DNA of 64,000 nucleotides, from contig OX485803.1 in the NCBI GenBank assembly GCA_950295325.1, positions 20,584,001-20,648,000 of the forward strand, written 5' to 3'. The translations under genes were made by a program, and so were the position numbers. This document shows, piece after piece, positions 43,328-54,049 of this stretch. A model generated the notes under the pieces. That model made no database searches, was not told where the DNA came from, and saw only the letters and a program-made list of their open reading frames with translations. The stretch comes from Polytrichum commune. Its lineage: Eukaryota > Streptophyta > Polytrichopsida > Polytrichales > Polytrichaceae. Positions within the stretch are counted from its first letter, which is position 1; each line of letters starts with the position of its first letter.

Positions 43328-44842
43328 TCATATAAGGGCCAGTTGCTTCATTTGTGATGCAATGGTGACCTTGCATGGCTCTCCATTCCACCAAGGACAA
43401 TACTTCACGTATTGAAATCCACCATATGTCATACTCACATTGGCTAAGACCAACTTATATTCCATGTGGAAACTATGTAGTAAACATAAATTTGAGCACT
43501 CTCTTTTGTATTCATGAAGTCCACTACTGGAACTTAGAAGCAAGCAAACTGAGAAAGCCTTTGCAATGAGAATATTGTTCACTGCCACAAAATATTCATT
43601 TTATGGAGGCCATGCCATGTGAAGAATGGGCCCCTTTTCAAACAGCAAAATGTAACTATTTTGCTGTAACTCATCAAGTGGTTTATCATGAACTTTGGGA
43701 GCATTGGGGAGAAGTGCTCCAAACAAACCTCTTCAAAATTAAGTGAGGTGACCAAATGCCAAACAATTTCATGTGTCGCATGCATCATACTTGTGATATA
43801 TATATATAGCTGGGTGACATCCTCCCATTTTCATGGTTAAAAATCAACAATTTGTAAGTCTCATGTTCAAGATAACAAGTGATCAGGTCTGAGATGACCC
43901 TAAATAACCAGGTGATAGTGGAGAGGTACCCATTTCCAAATGGAGTGGTTGGCGGTTTGATTCCTGCTCTGAATTCTTTTTACTTGACGGGAAAAAACTA
44001 ACTAGGTAGGTAGAAAGCCAAGAGCCCACCCACCGCAAGGTAAGCAATAAACCATGCCTTGCCCCAAGAGCATTCTTGAACAAGGTAGGACCAACATGCT
44101 CAAATTCATGCCAGATTGCCCCGACATTGGATATTTATTTATTTATTTATTTAACAAGTGATCATAATATTTCTAAGTGGTTGCAATACACTCACTAGGC
44201 TCTAGAAATCTACAGCTTATTATTCTTGTATATATACACTAGGGATGCGAATATCCTGATTCAGTCATGCTAAATCTGGGTGAAGAGGGTTGTGCTCCCC
44301 ACAATTTTAGTACATAACTTTGTTCTAGAAAAGTGAGAACGTTTGTGCTGCTAATCTAGTTGAGCCTAAAAGTAGTGACACTTTAAGAAACTCAAGCAGG
44401 TGAAATAAGTTCCAAAATTTTCAAAAAAAAGATTCCATAGGATAGGTATTCTATACATAGACTACATGATTAATTTTTTTCAATAATAAATTCATATGCA
44501 ACCTTAAAAAATGAGCCTTCTTCTCTACGTTAAGGGGGTCCATTGATGTTGGATTGTTGGGTGAGGATTGTCACAAAATCAACATTATTGTCAATGAGGG
44601 TCTTTTTTTGAATGAAGGTGTTATCCCACTCCTGTGGAACACTTCTTACACCACCTCATTAAGCAAATAGATTTCCAATTAGCCATTGTAATTGGCCAAA
44701 GTAGTTGCTCTTCTTGAAGCGTTCGTATGCATCCTTCTCCGCCGCTACTATGAATGATCAAAGTGGTGCTACTTTGCACTAAATACCGTATATGATTAAT
44801 CAATTTCAACAATGACTTACTCAATGGCAACATTGCACGCAC
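43328..44842 (-). pseudogene. Possible decayed coding fragments, unidentified
   Basis: Protein-like stretches occur on the minus strand in different frames: VLANVSMTYGGFQYVKYCPW near 43430, ATHEIVWHLVTSLNFEEVCL near 43750, and VPQEWDNTFIQKKTLIDNNV near 44630. Stops separate them, and a SINE lies between the second and third. I recognise no domain; chance is a real alternative. Confidence 0.2.
43891..44100 (+). mobile_element. tRNA-derived SINE, third copy
   Basis: A box TAGTGGAGAGG (43915-43925) fits TRGYNNARNNG exactly, and B box GGTTTGATTCC (43954-43964) has one change from GGTTCGATTCC. It shares GATGACCCTAAATAACCAG and TACTTGACGG with the 39.5-kb pair; its 3' part is different. Confidence 0.7.
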
Positions 44843-45079
44843 TTGCTGACAACTTAAGGATGAAAAGAAATAGGTATTGTTACCTTACTTTGAAATGTTA
44901 TGAGGTCATTTACAGAGTGTGAAGGTTTCGATATCATTTGTTTTAATCACCATGTAAAGCATGAGGCATTACCATCTACTAGACTCATGTGAAGAATATT
45001 GAATCAACATGTAATAACTTTGAAGCAAACATATATGCATTCCAAAGTGGACAAATGGATTCATCACATACATGCATAT

Positions 45080-45260
45080 CTTTCATCCATCCAACATAAA
45101 AAAATCAACCCATTATAAGAATAATGGTTGATTCATCTTTTTGGACTTGAAAACTAAATTTATTGGAGGTTCTTGAAAACTTATCATGGTGTCAAATAAC
45201 TACAAAATGTGATTCTCATATCACATGTCTTTTCAAAACTTTATGTTGAATGAACAAGAA
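45080..45260 (+). mobile_element. MITE, CATCCATCCAACATAAAA family
   Basis: It begins TTTCATCCATCCAACATAAA and ends TTATGTTGAATGAACAAG, then shows the flank GCGATAATTCCCTCTC also seen beside other copies. Confidence 0.55.
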
Positions 45261-46970
45261 GTACGGTTGTGTGCGATAATTCCCTCTCACCTTCAAAAGG
45301 TGTCCACGAGTAGATGTTTAGTTGGGCTATTTAAACGCCTTGTGATCGTATGTCGGAAGTACACACTAAGAAAAGGCCATTATGCGGTGGTGAAATAATC
45401 CCTAAGTACTTGGGGTTGTTTTTCTTTTTTCTTTTTTGTCAAGTGCGACCTTATGATCCTCGTGTGGATTGTATTCCAACGCTGTAAGAATTCAATGCAT
45501 CACGTCCACATTCAAGTCACTCCGGAAGGTTCTAGAAACTCATTGGGACTTAAATGGTACCTAATGAATGATTCAAGGCCCGGTTGATTGATCAACATCC
45601 ATGTCGAGCCGCTTGATAGGGTTATAATTGGTTATGAATTCTTGCCTCCGAGTAGCTCATGTAGTTTGTATGCTCGATGATGATGTGACCCTATAAGTGG
45701 TGTATGATTGTGTTTTGCATATCATTACTACCTTCAATGCCATGACTCGCCCGCCTCCTACTCTAATTACATTATAGAATGTTTTGGGGAGTTCTCGAAA
45801 GCCTTGTGCGAATAATATGGTAGACAATTGACGATGGCTACTTGCTTCCCAAAAATTTGATAATATATAGCAACCCTAGAATGAAGTAGAAGTTGCAAAT
45901 ATACGTTAGCGAATCCAAACCATGAACATATGGGTCAACCTTAATATGCGGAGCCGAGATGAAAAAAAATGTTACTTATAGATTCTTTAAATGACTTCCT
46001 TTTGGATATGTACATTTTAGATTTGGATGTCTATCTCGTATGTGTCCATGTGTTAGAAATTGTTTAAGACGAATGTTGGAGTAAAAGCAACTCCAATTCT
46101 CTTTATAAACAATTTTCAAAGTTTTGGAATGATGTTGCATTTTTATCTCACATAAATTAGTTAGCATAAAAATCATAAATCCTCATTTTCCATGAGCGAG
46201 AGAGCGAGAGAGAGAGAGAGAGAGAGAGAGAGCTCTAAAGTCTTTTGATTTGAGAGTGGGAAGGGGTCCATAGGGTTGCCTCTCTCTTCATAATTTGGTA
46301 CTGAGATAATCAATGTCCAATGACCATATGAGGTGCTCTAAGGCATGCCTACGGCAAAGTAATTGAGTGAACCTCCTAATATAGCTAGTGCTAAAAGAAA
46401 CACTCCACTGAAAGTGAACACCTTATTGCACAACAAGTACGTATTGATTATGAGAATCTCCACCACCTTAACATCATGTTTCCATGTTGGTTTCTTTTGT
46501 TTGTTTTATAAAAGCATCGAAGTAAATTCATAAACCCAAACAGAGGGGTGACACAATCAATCTAGGTCATGTGAGGAACCTTAAACATCATGTTTCCATG
46601 TTGGTTTTGGATCATCTACCAACAAAACTTTGTATCCTTACAACTTTAGGATACAATTATCAAATAGATATACCTTAGTGCATTGGAACCTTGTCAATTG
46701 CTACGAAGATATATTTGTCATTAAAATCTAAAAAGTTCTATTATCATTGCTCAATACTTAAAAAGTGACAGTTTTGGCACCATGTGCCTAAGAGCTACGT
46801 GTTTACCATATTACCTACTATGCAAATAAGTTTGATGACTAAAAAAAACAATAATTATTTTATTTTATTTAAAAAACACACCAGGGAAAAGGGGGGGGAG
46901 GAGGAATTCAAGGAACCAAAAATTGTGGTTATTGGACAAGGGTGAGAGACATTATCACGTATGATAAACT
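45261..46970. other. No gene seen; GA microsatellite, decayed repeat
   Basis: A (GA)13 run lies at about 46206-46232. The piece 46606-46800 resembles 60.06-60.2 kb (TTGGTTTT ... TTAGTGCATTGGAACC), a dispersed repeat of unknown class. Confidence 0.4.
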
Positions 46971-47150
46971 ATTATCCATTCAACATGAAAACTTGACCCT
47001 CGATAGGTTTGTGGCCAAACAAATTATCCCATGACTTGAACTGGACTGATTTGGAGGTCAAAAAGCTAATTCCGATGCCAAATGAACTAAAATAAGTAAC
47101 CTTTGGACTACATACTATTTCATGCCATTTATGTCGGATGAATGAGAGGT
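46971..47150 (+). mobile_element. MITE, CATCCATCCAACATAAAA family
   Basis: ATTATCCATTCAACATGAAA at the left and TTATGTCGGATGAATGAGAG at the right are inverse ends, with CTTGAACTGGACTGATTTGG inside. Confidence 0.6.
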
Positions 47151-47278
47151 ATGCTCATATGTGATTATTCCCTTTCGCAATAGAAACATCCCCCTTGATT
47201 TCCTCCTACTACTCATTTGGGATTGTCAACACAACATGGTGGGCAAGGACACTGCATGTGAGGTTTTGGTGTAGAAAG

Positions 47279-47680
47279 CACTACACTAAAATATTGTACT
47301 TCGTGTCCGATGGTATTTTATGTCACTATGGTAACTTTTCCAATGACACTTCTTATGAAAAGGTTTACAAGTGTGGTCATGAAGGATTAAAATTTGGATG
47401 AAATCCATGCCAGTTAATGAACACAAAGTCTGGTTTACATTACACCCTTACATTCTTGTAATGAAATATTATCATGGATGATTAAATTCTGGATGGAAAA
47501 AAACTCACTTGGTGAGTCACAATATATGCAACATCATAAATCTATAAAACCCAGCTTCTTTTACAAGAAATGGCAGAGAATGTTAAATTTACAATTACTA
47601 TTGGTGACATTACACAAGTGGCTCAAATTCATTATTGAGCAAGACGAATAGAAATTAATGACACTTACTTAAATAAAAAA
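47279..47680. mobile_element. MITE, family M, copy 2
   Basis: It begins CACTACACTAAAATATTG, then CAATGACACTTCTTATGA, TATCATGGATGATTAAATTC and TTATTGAGCAAGACGAATAG; the right end has degraded. A CATAACATT MITE follows 18 bp further on. Confidence 0.6.
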
Positions 47681-47697
47681 ATTAGCATGCACAATAT

Positions 47698-47817
47698 CAT
47701 AACATTATTCAGATCCATAACAACGTTATGTGAGACTAACAATATTCCACGTAATATTCCCATATTTCTCCCCCCCCCCCCAAACAAAACATTGTTGTGG
47801 ATCTGAATAATGTTATG
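47698..47817. mobile_element. MITE, CATAACATT family, shortest copy
   Basis: A perfect terminal pair, CATAACATTATTCAGATCCA and its inverse. The centre has been replaced by a C12 run and lost much of the inner stem. Confidence 0.8.
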
Positions 47818-48324
47818 ACTCCCTGCTTAATTTACTTTCACGGGCCACAACTAACTTATCATAAACTAACTTGAATTGCAACTTAATGTAATGAATATGC
47901 CATGTGTCCATCAACTACCCCAACTGATGACATGTTGGCTAGGCAAGCATAGTAGAATTAAATGCACACCCAAAATCTGTTGGGTGTGAGAGGCCGGCCG
48001 GAGCAACGCAAGGCAAAACGCATGCAAAATCGTGCAGAAATATATGTAAAGGACAGTACAAACAGACGCCTCAATTGCCATACACATTCGTATAATGTAT
48101 ATGATGTATGTCGTTGGATCAGAAGTATGACTATATATATATATAGATAGATAGATATGAGCAAAGAGAGAAGAGAGAAGAAACGCTGACCATGTGATCA
48201 GCGTGATTGGAATGCCCGTTCGACCCACCCTTGGTATTTATACCCTCAGGGCATAATACCAGTGGTGCAGGACTACTAACCTCTCGGGGTGGGCACTATA
48301 GTGACACACTATACTAAGTTCCTA
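47818..48324. other. No gene seen
   Basis: A short TA/GATA microsatellite lies near 48132-48155. The frames are without domains. Confidence 0.4.
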
Positions 48325-48525
48325 GCTAGCCACTAGTGCCTTAAGGATACCGGAGATGGTATCCCCCCAAAGGGCTTTGAGGTACTCATACAACAAGGTC
48401 CAAGGACCCCCCACCATAGTTGGGTGGACTAAGGTGGTGAGCACCACGCCGGCATGGGGAATAGAACCCACAACCTCCTCATTGGGGGCCATGAGCCCAA
48501 CCAAGCCAAGGCCCATGGTGCCTTT
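48325..48525 (-). mobile_element. Possible tRNA-derived SINE, second type, inverted
   Basis: On the minus strand GCCTTGGCTTGGTTGGGCTC is followed by a good B box (GGTTCTATTCC, at 48458-48468 on the plus strand). The A box is only approximate, and the body differs from the 39.5-kb family. No A-rich tail is certain. Confidence 0.45.
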
Positions 48526-48626
48526 ATGAGCAGATACTACTGGTTGTCGACGATGAAGGGGACTGGCGGATCATTTCAGTTGGTTGCAATTCCTACAGCT
48601 AGAGTGGCTTGTGAACGGGTACTTAA

Positions 48627-49149
48627 GGGCCGCTTTACACTTAGAGGCCGGGCCAATTCGTTGTGTAAGAGGCTTCAAATCTTCACTTGTGATTGGCTAA
48701 AAGGTTGAAATCGGTCCTAACCCCTTTGCACCTAGAGGCCAAACTGATATGGTGGTATGAATTTTTTAATTAAGAAATGCATGGTCTGACACAGTCCGAG
48801 CTCGTTGAATTAGGTGCACCCACAATGAAGGGCCAATTCTTGGCCTCGGGGTCAATGTCAAGTTTCAATATATAAAAAAATGATTTTTTTCATCGAACCA
48901 TATCCATTGGATTATGTGGAAATCAGAATGGCTCTATGTTGGATTATGCTAGATCCGTTGGATTATGCTAGATTTATTGAATCGGCCTAGCTTCTTGGCC
49001 CTAAGGCCTTTTACATATGGGAAAATGGACCCTCATTATAATCTTGTTGTAATGTGTAGTTGAGGTCGGCCTACAACCCAAAAGGGGCCGAAATTTCATG
49101 CAATCGGCCTGAAGGGGAATTGGCCCGGCCTTTAGGTGTAAAGCGGCCC
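48627..49149. mobile_element. Tourist/Harbinger-type MITE, TAA duplication
   Basis: The 33-bp TIRs (GGGCCGCTTTACACTTAGAG... and its inverse with two mismatches) begin with GGG and are flanked by TAA on both sides, the TWA duplication of PIF/Harbinger elements. At 523 bp with no transposase, it is non-autonomous. Its right-hand TAA is also the left-hand TAA of the next element. Confidence 0.88.
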
Positions 49150-49152
49150 TAA

Positions 49153-49579
49153 GGGCCACTTCACACACAAGCCAAGAGTTGTGACCAAGAAATTGTGAGA
49201 GCCCAAAAGAAAGTGTCCAACGGCCGTCCCAACACACCTCCAACATCATGTAGTGTGGTCATGGACCCTCAAGTGGAGTGTGAAGCCGTATGTGACCGGA
49301 CCCTCAACCAAATGCTATTTCAATGAATTTCTATTCATGCGGGTCCCACATGATAAAATAGAATAAACCAACAGTTGTGAGCGTTTCGAGTGCCATAGTC
49401 TACCGGTTTTGTATTAGACCTATGTCCATGTAGACATTACAGCCATCTTGCATTCACATACGTTGTTGGTCCCTCAAGCGTAGTGTGCAACGAACTTGGA
49501 CCGGCTCCGTCTTTTCCACCAATAAGAGTGCTTGAAGTGTAATGGTCACGGGCTCTCAGTCTCCTCTGTGAAGTGACCC
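49153..49579. mobile_element. Tourist/Harbinger-type MITE, adjacent element
   Basis: The TIRs GGGCCACTTCACA and GGGTCACTTCACA (right inverted) are flanked by TAA on both sides. It is inverted relative to the 488-bp copy at 62.3 kb, with which it shares long internal stretches such as CAATAAGAGTGCTTGAAGT and TGATAAAATAGAATAAACCA. Confidence 0.88.
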
Positions 49580-49857
49580 TAAGTTGCTACCCTTTAACCA
49601 CTTTGAAAGGCTCAAGCGAAACCTCCTGAAATCTTCTACACATATTCATTCAGATTCGATGTGTTATTGAAGAAAGTATGTATATTTGATGGTTGATTTG
49701 ATTATATGGATGGGATCTTTGTAAAAAAACAAGTGGGTTTATGCAAACTTATAGCTTTCCACGTTCACGTGTCTCAAATTAGGCGATTATAGTGTAAATA
49801 TGGACATTGGTATGGTCGGGCGGAGGTAGTTGTCTGGACAAAAAGGTTCCTCTCGAC

Positions 49858-50330
49858 CCTGAGGGTGGACTCTTCATTAGAAACCTAAATGGCGTGCAAG
49901 GGTCATTATGAAATCAAACACCCTTATTTATGAGAAGTTTATAGAGAAAAACAAATGTCCACTTACTAATGGTAGGCTAGAAAATAAACTCGTGTATTTA
50001 TACTAAGCTTTTCAACTTAATGTGATAAATGCCTCTACTATATATATAAAATGATTTAAATATGGCCTTATTACGTGTAGAATCCATGTTCACTCTCAAA
50101 TGAGAAAGTCATTGAACATCTTTTGCATCCATAGCATGTAATTCAATAATTGCATCAACCAAACAAGGACAAGAGCAAAATAACCTAGCCACAATTCGGA
50201 GAGAAAAACTCAAGCGAGCCCATGAGCGCTCCAAGAGTATCCAACTTGTCCAATAACGCAAATCCGAACCCTAACAAGAATAAAGAAGGGAGTCATTGAG
50301 GACCATATGAAATCATTGTCCTTCTCGACT
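49858..50330 (-). mobile_element. hAT-type family R, end fragment
   Basis: It matches 7435-7900 closely: GGTGGACTCTTCATTAGAAA, AAACTCGTGTATTTATACTA, GTCATTGAACATC, AATAACCTAGCCACAATTCG and CGAACCCTAACAAGAATA. The other end of the element is not found. Confidence 0.6.
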
Positions 50331-50963
50331 TTTAGAAGTCTTGGCTCAAGGAGAACAAACTTGACTATTTGTCATTATAGGGATATTTTGAAACTATATG
50401 ATATGTGTATTATTAGCTTCTCTTGTTAACAAAAGGCCACATATGGAATGAATCATTATCTCTATTGTATTTTTTGATGGTTTAATACATAAGTCTTGAA
50501 TTGGAACAAGTATTATAAACTCAAATATATACAAAGACACCAAATAAAACAAATGTTATTAAAGAATTTCTCAAATTTATATATATAAATATAAGGTGTG
50601 GGGGGCCCTATTGTGGCCACTTTCAACTCCACGAGCATTTATGAATGTTGAGTTAGCTCAAGAATTGTCTCATTCATTCAACAATTGTGAATCACAAAAT
50701 TTGCATATCTAAATCCATGATCATATCAAAGATGCAAAAATATAGGTATTTGTTGACTATTTGCAATGGCATGTTGCTAAGATTGTCTTAAGTTTATATG
50801 CACACAAGGTATGCAACACTACTATGGGCACTTATTACTTCAAAATTTGATGAACTCCATATCTATCTCCTCTAATTAGCAATCACAACCACAACCACCT
50901 TTGTAGTGTAAATGATCCTTGAAGTGAGTCAGTAGGAGAGAGGGAATTAATGGATGTGAGCGT
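50331..50963. other. No gene seen
   Basis: A short piece near 50610-50740 (TTTCAACTCCACG, ATTGTCTCATTCATTCAACA) resembles subfamily C of the GGTAGATGTG MITEs. Confidence 0.4.
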
Positions 50964-51090
50964 CTCTCCCATCCACCCAACATAAATACTTGACTCTTTG
51001 CATGTATATGACTGATTCATTTCATATGGTTTGGACTAGACTAATTTAGAGTCTGTAAAACTAATTATGGTGTTAAATAATCCCTTAAAG
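50964..51090 (+). mobile_element. MITE, CATCCATCCAACATAAAA family, 3'-truncated
   Basis: CTCTCCCATCCACCCAACAT, then GGTTTGGACTAGACTAATTT as in the 18.9-kb copy; the right end is missing. Confidence 0.5.
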
Positions 51091-51127
51091 AAACAATCTC
51101 CAACATAACAATGCATGGCTTTTAAGT

Positions 51128-51162
<35 letters not shown>

Positions 51163-52464
51163 CTACTCTGTTTTTACCTTGCCATACAATAAATACTGAG
51201 CTCTGTAAATATAATCTTTGAAGGGTAAGTACCCTAGGATTTAAAAGCGCTCTACCTAACTATTGTTCGCCTTAGATTATGATCATTGCATCTACGGACA
51301 AGATTGAAAACCTAATCGTATAATATGAGAAAGTACCCTTTCACTCAAAGGTTAAACTGCACTAGGCGTTTATATTTGGTAAACTCTGTGATTAGAGTAG
51401 AGGAGGGTAACTAGTGGGTGGTTCAAGCTAAGTGCTTCAATCCGGCCCCACAAGAAACTTCAATGGCAAAGGAACAGGTAAAATACTCTCTTACGGAGTA
51501 TGTGGTAATGCAAAATCAATAGATGTATTGTTGTTTGATTGTGTGACATAGATAACAATTGGGTTCTGCTGTTATTCACCTCGTGTACGTGACTAATCCT
51601 CATTTTTTGTTGGTTGATTGCATGGGCACAGGTGAGGCAGACCCTTCACAATTTTGAATGACATCCTTAGGTTTTGCTTATCTAATTTTTTTTGGGTTCA
51701 TACATTTTGTGATCATATATTGTATGTATTCCATGATGAAGAAAGTGAATACCTACACATATGTTGATTACTGGGTTATATTTTGAAATGCATTTGATGA
51801 CAAAGGTCATGTCAAATTTTTGACTTTAAGTTGTTTAGTACATACAAGGTTATGCCAAACAATGCAAGGGGTATAGAGGTAGAGGAGTATAGGTTGCATA
51901 TAATAGATGGTGCTAACCTATGGTTATACCATACGACAGAGTTTCTAAGACATGTATTGTATTGAGGAGAGGAGGGATCCCACCCACCCACCAGGTTTTT
52001 TGTTAAGAGTACAAAGATATGTATATGAATGGAATGGCCTCTGTATGGAGGATGTTTTCTGAATATGACTATGCTTGAATATAAGCTTAGTTCTTACCAA
52101 GAAATGCCTAGCTCTCTGTGTGCAAACTACTTTTTTCTTTTGAAAAAATCCTTTGTATCATGAATAGAGGATCAAAAATTGTTGTGCCAACGCTTTGTAC
52201 AAGTAAGCTTTCACGGGATGAACTCCATTGTACTTGGGGTAAATAAGATGGACACATGCAAAGATCTAAGTTTGAAATCAAGAAAGGAGGGAGAAGGCTA
52301 AATGATACTTAAGTCTCTTGTAACCCAAACCCTTACTGTAATGCAGTGCTCACCTGAAGCTCTTCCATGCTACACTTGAGTTTCTCTTAATCTTATACTG
52401 CTATCGAAGAGAAGAACAGTGTACAAAGAGGAGTACGCTCATATGCGGTAATTGTCCCTCCTCT
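51091..52464. other. No gene seen; compound CT/AT microsatellite
   Basis: (CT)9 followed by (AT)8 at about 51128-51162. The rest is A+T-rich without repeat ends or domains. Confidence 0.4.
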
Positions 52465-52562
52465 CCCCCCCCCCCCCCCCCCCCCCAAGTCAGTAGCTCA
52501 AATACATTTACACTAACACTATTGCTACATAATCCCGGGGGGGGGGGGGGGGGGGGGGGGGG
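52465..52562. repeat. C22 and G26 inverted homopolymers, 50 bp apart
   Basis: 22 consecutive C at 52465-52486 and 26 consecutive G at 52537-52562 are further extended outward by CCTCCTCTC and AGAAGAGGAG, so the arms pair over more than 25 bp. The poly-proline and poly-glycine frames across it are artefacts of composition. Confidence 0.9.
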
Positions 52563-52606
52563 AGAAGAGGAGAAAAAGTACAAAAAGGATGACCTGTGGG
52601 GCAGTG

Positions 52607-52830
52607 AGCGGGGAGAGTTTTGGGCATGCATAATAATCGGTTGAGATCCTAGTGTTTGCAAGTCCAACCAGTTACAGGTTGACATCCTTTGGTTTTCCTT
52701 TATTAAAATGGGGTATATGCAAACAACTTCCTCTAAAATAATGGGTAATTTTCGTGCAGTATTGAACCTCAACCGGTTGTTTCTGAAACTCAACCTGTTC
52801 CTCTGTAACTGACTGCCGGTTCTCCCCGAT
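52607..52830 (-). mobile_element. CGGGGAGA family, most complete copy, inverted
   Basis: The termini GCGGGGAGAG and TTCTCCCCGA are an imperfect TIR of about 8-9 bp. It includes every landmark of the family: ATCGGTTGAGATCCTAGTGT, CAGTTACAGGTTGACATCC, TCAACCGGTTGTTTCTGA and TCTGTAACTGACTGCCGG. There is no coding frame and no certain target duplication. Confidence 0.7.
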
Positions 52831-53520
52831 CATAGGTGTAGGAGGGAGGGGGGGGGGGGGGGTTACAACAACAATGTGTAGACAAAAGTCGTAAGCTCAA
52901 ATGATTAGTGGAGCAGAAGATAAGACGCATCCTTTTTATGGGAGTTGCAGGAAGAATGTGTAAGAGATGGAGATGGAGATGGAGGTGCTGCTGCTGCTGC
53001 TGCTGCGGCTTTTTTCTTCCTCCGCCGATCCGATCCCCTAGCCTCTGGTGATCGGATGAGAGGAGGCAGGCGGGTGGGCGGGTGGGGGCTCATCATGGTG
53101 TCCTTATTTATTTGTCGGTCGGTCACAACCAACACCCACCCTAGGTTACGGGGGAAGTGGAGCCGTCAAGCCTACCACACGCCATATCATCCCTATCATT
53201 GATACATAACGGACAACTAACCAAGTAATGTAAAGTAAAGTAAAGGAAAGGAAAGGAAAGGAAACCAAACCCCCCACTTCCCTCCCTCCGCCCATCACTC
53301 GCCGCACCCGTGGTTTTAGGGTTAACCAAACCCCCAACCCCCAACCCACCCCAACACATCTCCTCTCCTCTCCTCTCCTCTCCAAATGGGTGGGCGGGCT
53401 TGCGTGCAAGGAGCTCAACGAGGCACCGATCACACGTATTACTATTGTGGACTGAAAGTTGGGCCTACGTAGAAGACATCGGGGATTAGGGTGGCCTATG
53501 ATGCTACACACTAATGCCCC
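52831..53520. other. G+C-rich, microsatellite-rich stretch without a clear gene
   Basis: A G15 run near 52848-52862, (CTG)6-7 near 52987-53006, (AAAGG)n at 53231-53264 and (TCCTC)5 at 53360-53383. All frames are skewed by composition (poly-alanine or poly-leucine). It might be a former promoter or 5' exon, but nothing specific is visible. Confidence 0.4.
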
Positions 53521-54049
53521 CTCCCCACCTGACTTTAGCTAAGCCTGAAAGTTGGTTATGAAAACATGGCCTTCACATCATCGACATTATCTAGTGTTGA
53601 GCCTAGTTGGCAAATGATGTGGCATGGCTTAAAAGTGGGGGTTTTAAGTCTCAAGCACCGACCCTCCCATCGGTACCTAGACATGAGGAAAGAATATAGG
53701 ACCTTTAAAAGTGTCGCCTCCCGCCCTTGTGATTGGTTGCTTTTTAGTCTTAGCTATGAGGGCACGAGCAATTCCATTAACAAGAACTGAGTGTAAGATA
53801 AATGAGTAGTAAGGGATTTGGGGATGGGACAAAAACTATCCAACATTCAATGCTTGGTAGATAAAACCATGAACATGTGTGAAAGCTACTTTACTAAAAC
53901 CTACTTGAAAATCTCCGGAGCAAGTTCTTGTAGGTGCATTGGGATAGCCAAATGCCTCCCCTGTAACCGAGGGAGTTTTACCCGGTTTTTAGGAAAGACT
54001 TTGGTTGTTTGGTAAAGTCAGGTGGGGTATGGGGCATAACTACAACAAT
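53521..54049. other. No gene seen
   Basis: A stretch near 53520-53660 (CCTGACTTTAG, GTTTTAAGTCTCAAGC) shares words with 61.6-61.7 kb, a possible decayed repeat. Confidence 0.3.

Noticed and set aside
52401-52793. 130-codon frame with poly-proline and poly-glycine
   Set aside because: Produced by the C22 and G26 homopolymers.
53320-53350. CCCCCAACCCCCAACCC, telomere-like
   Set aside because: The unit is not the plant telomere repeat CCCTAAA and the run is only a few units long.
53141-53511. Overlapping frames of up to 121 codons in G+C-rich DNA
   Set aside because: Open on several frames at once because of base composition and short repeats; no domain, no splice structure.
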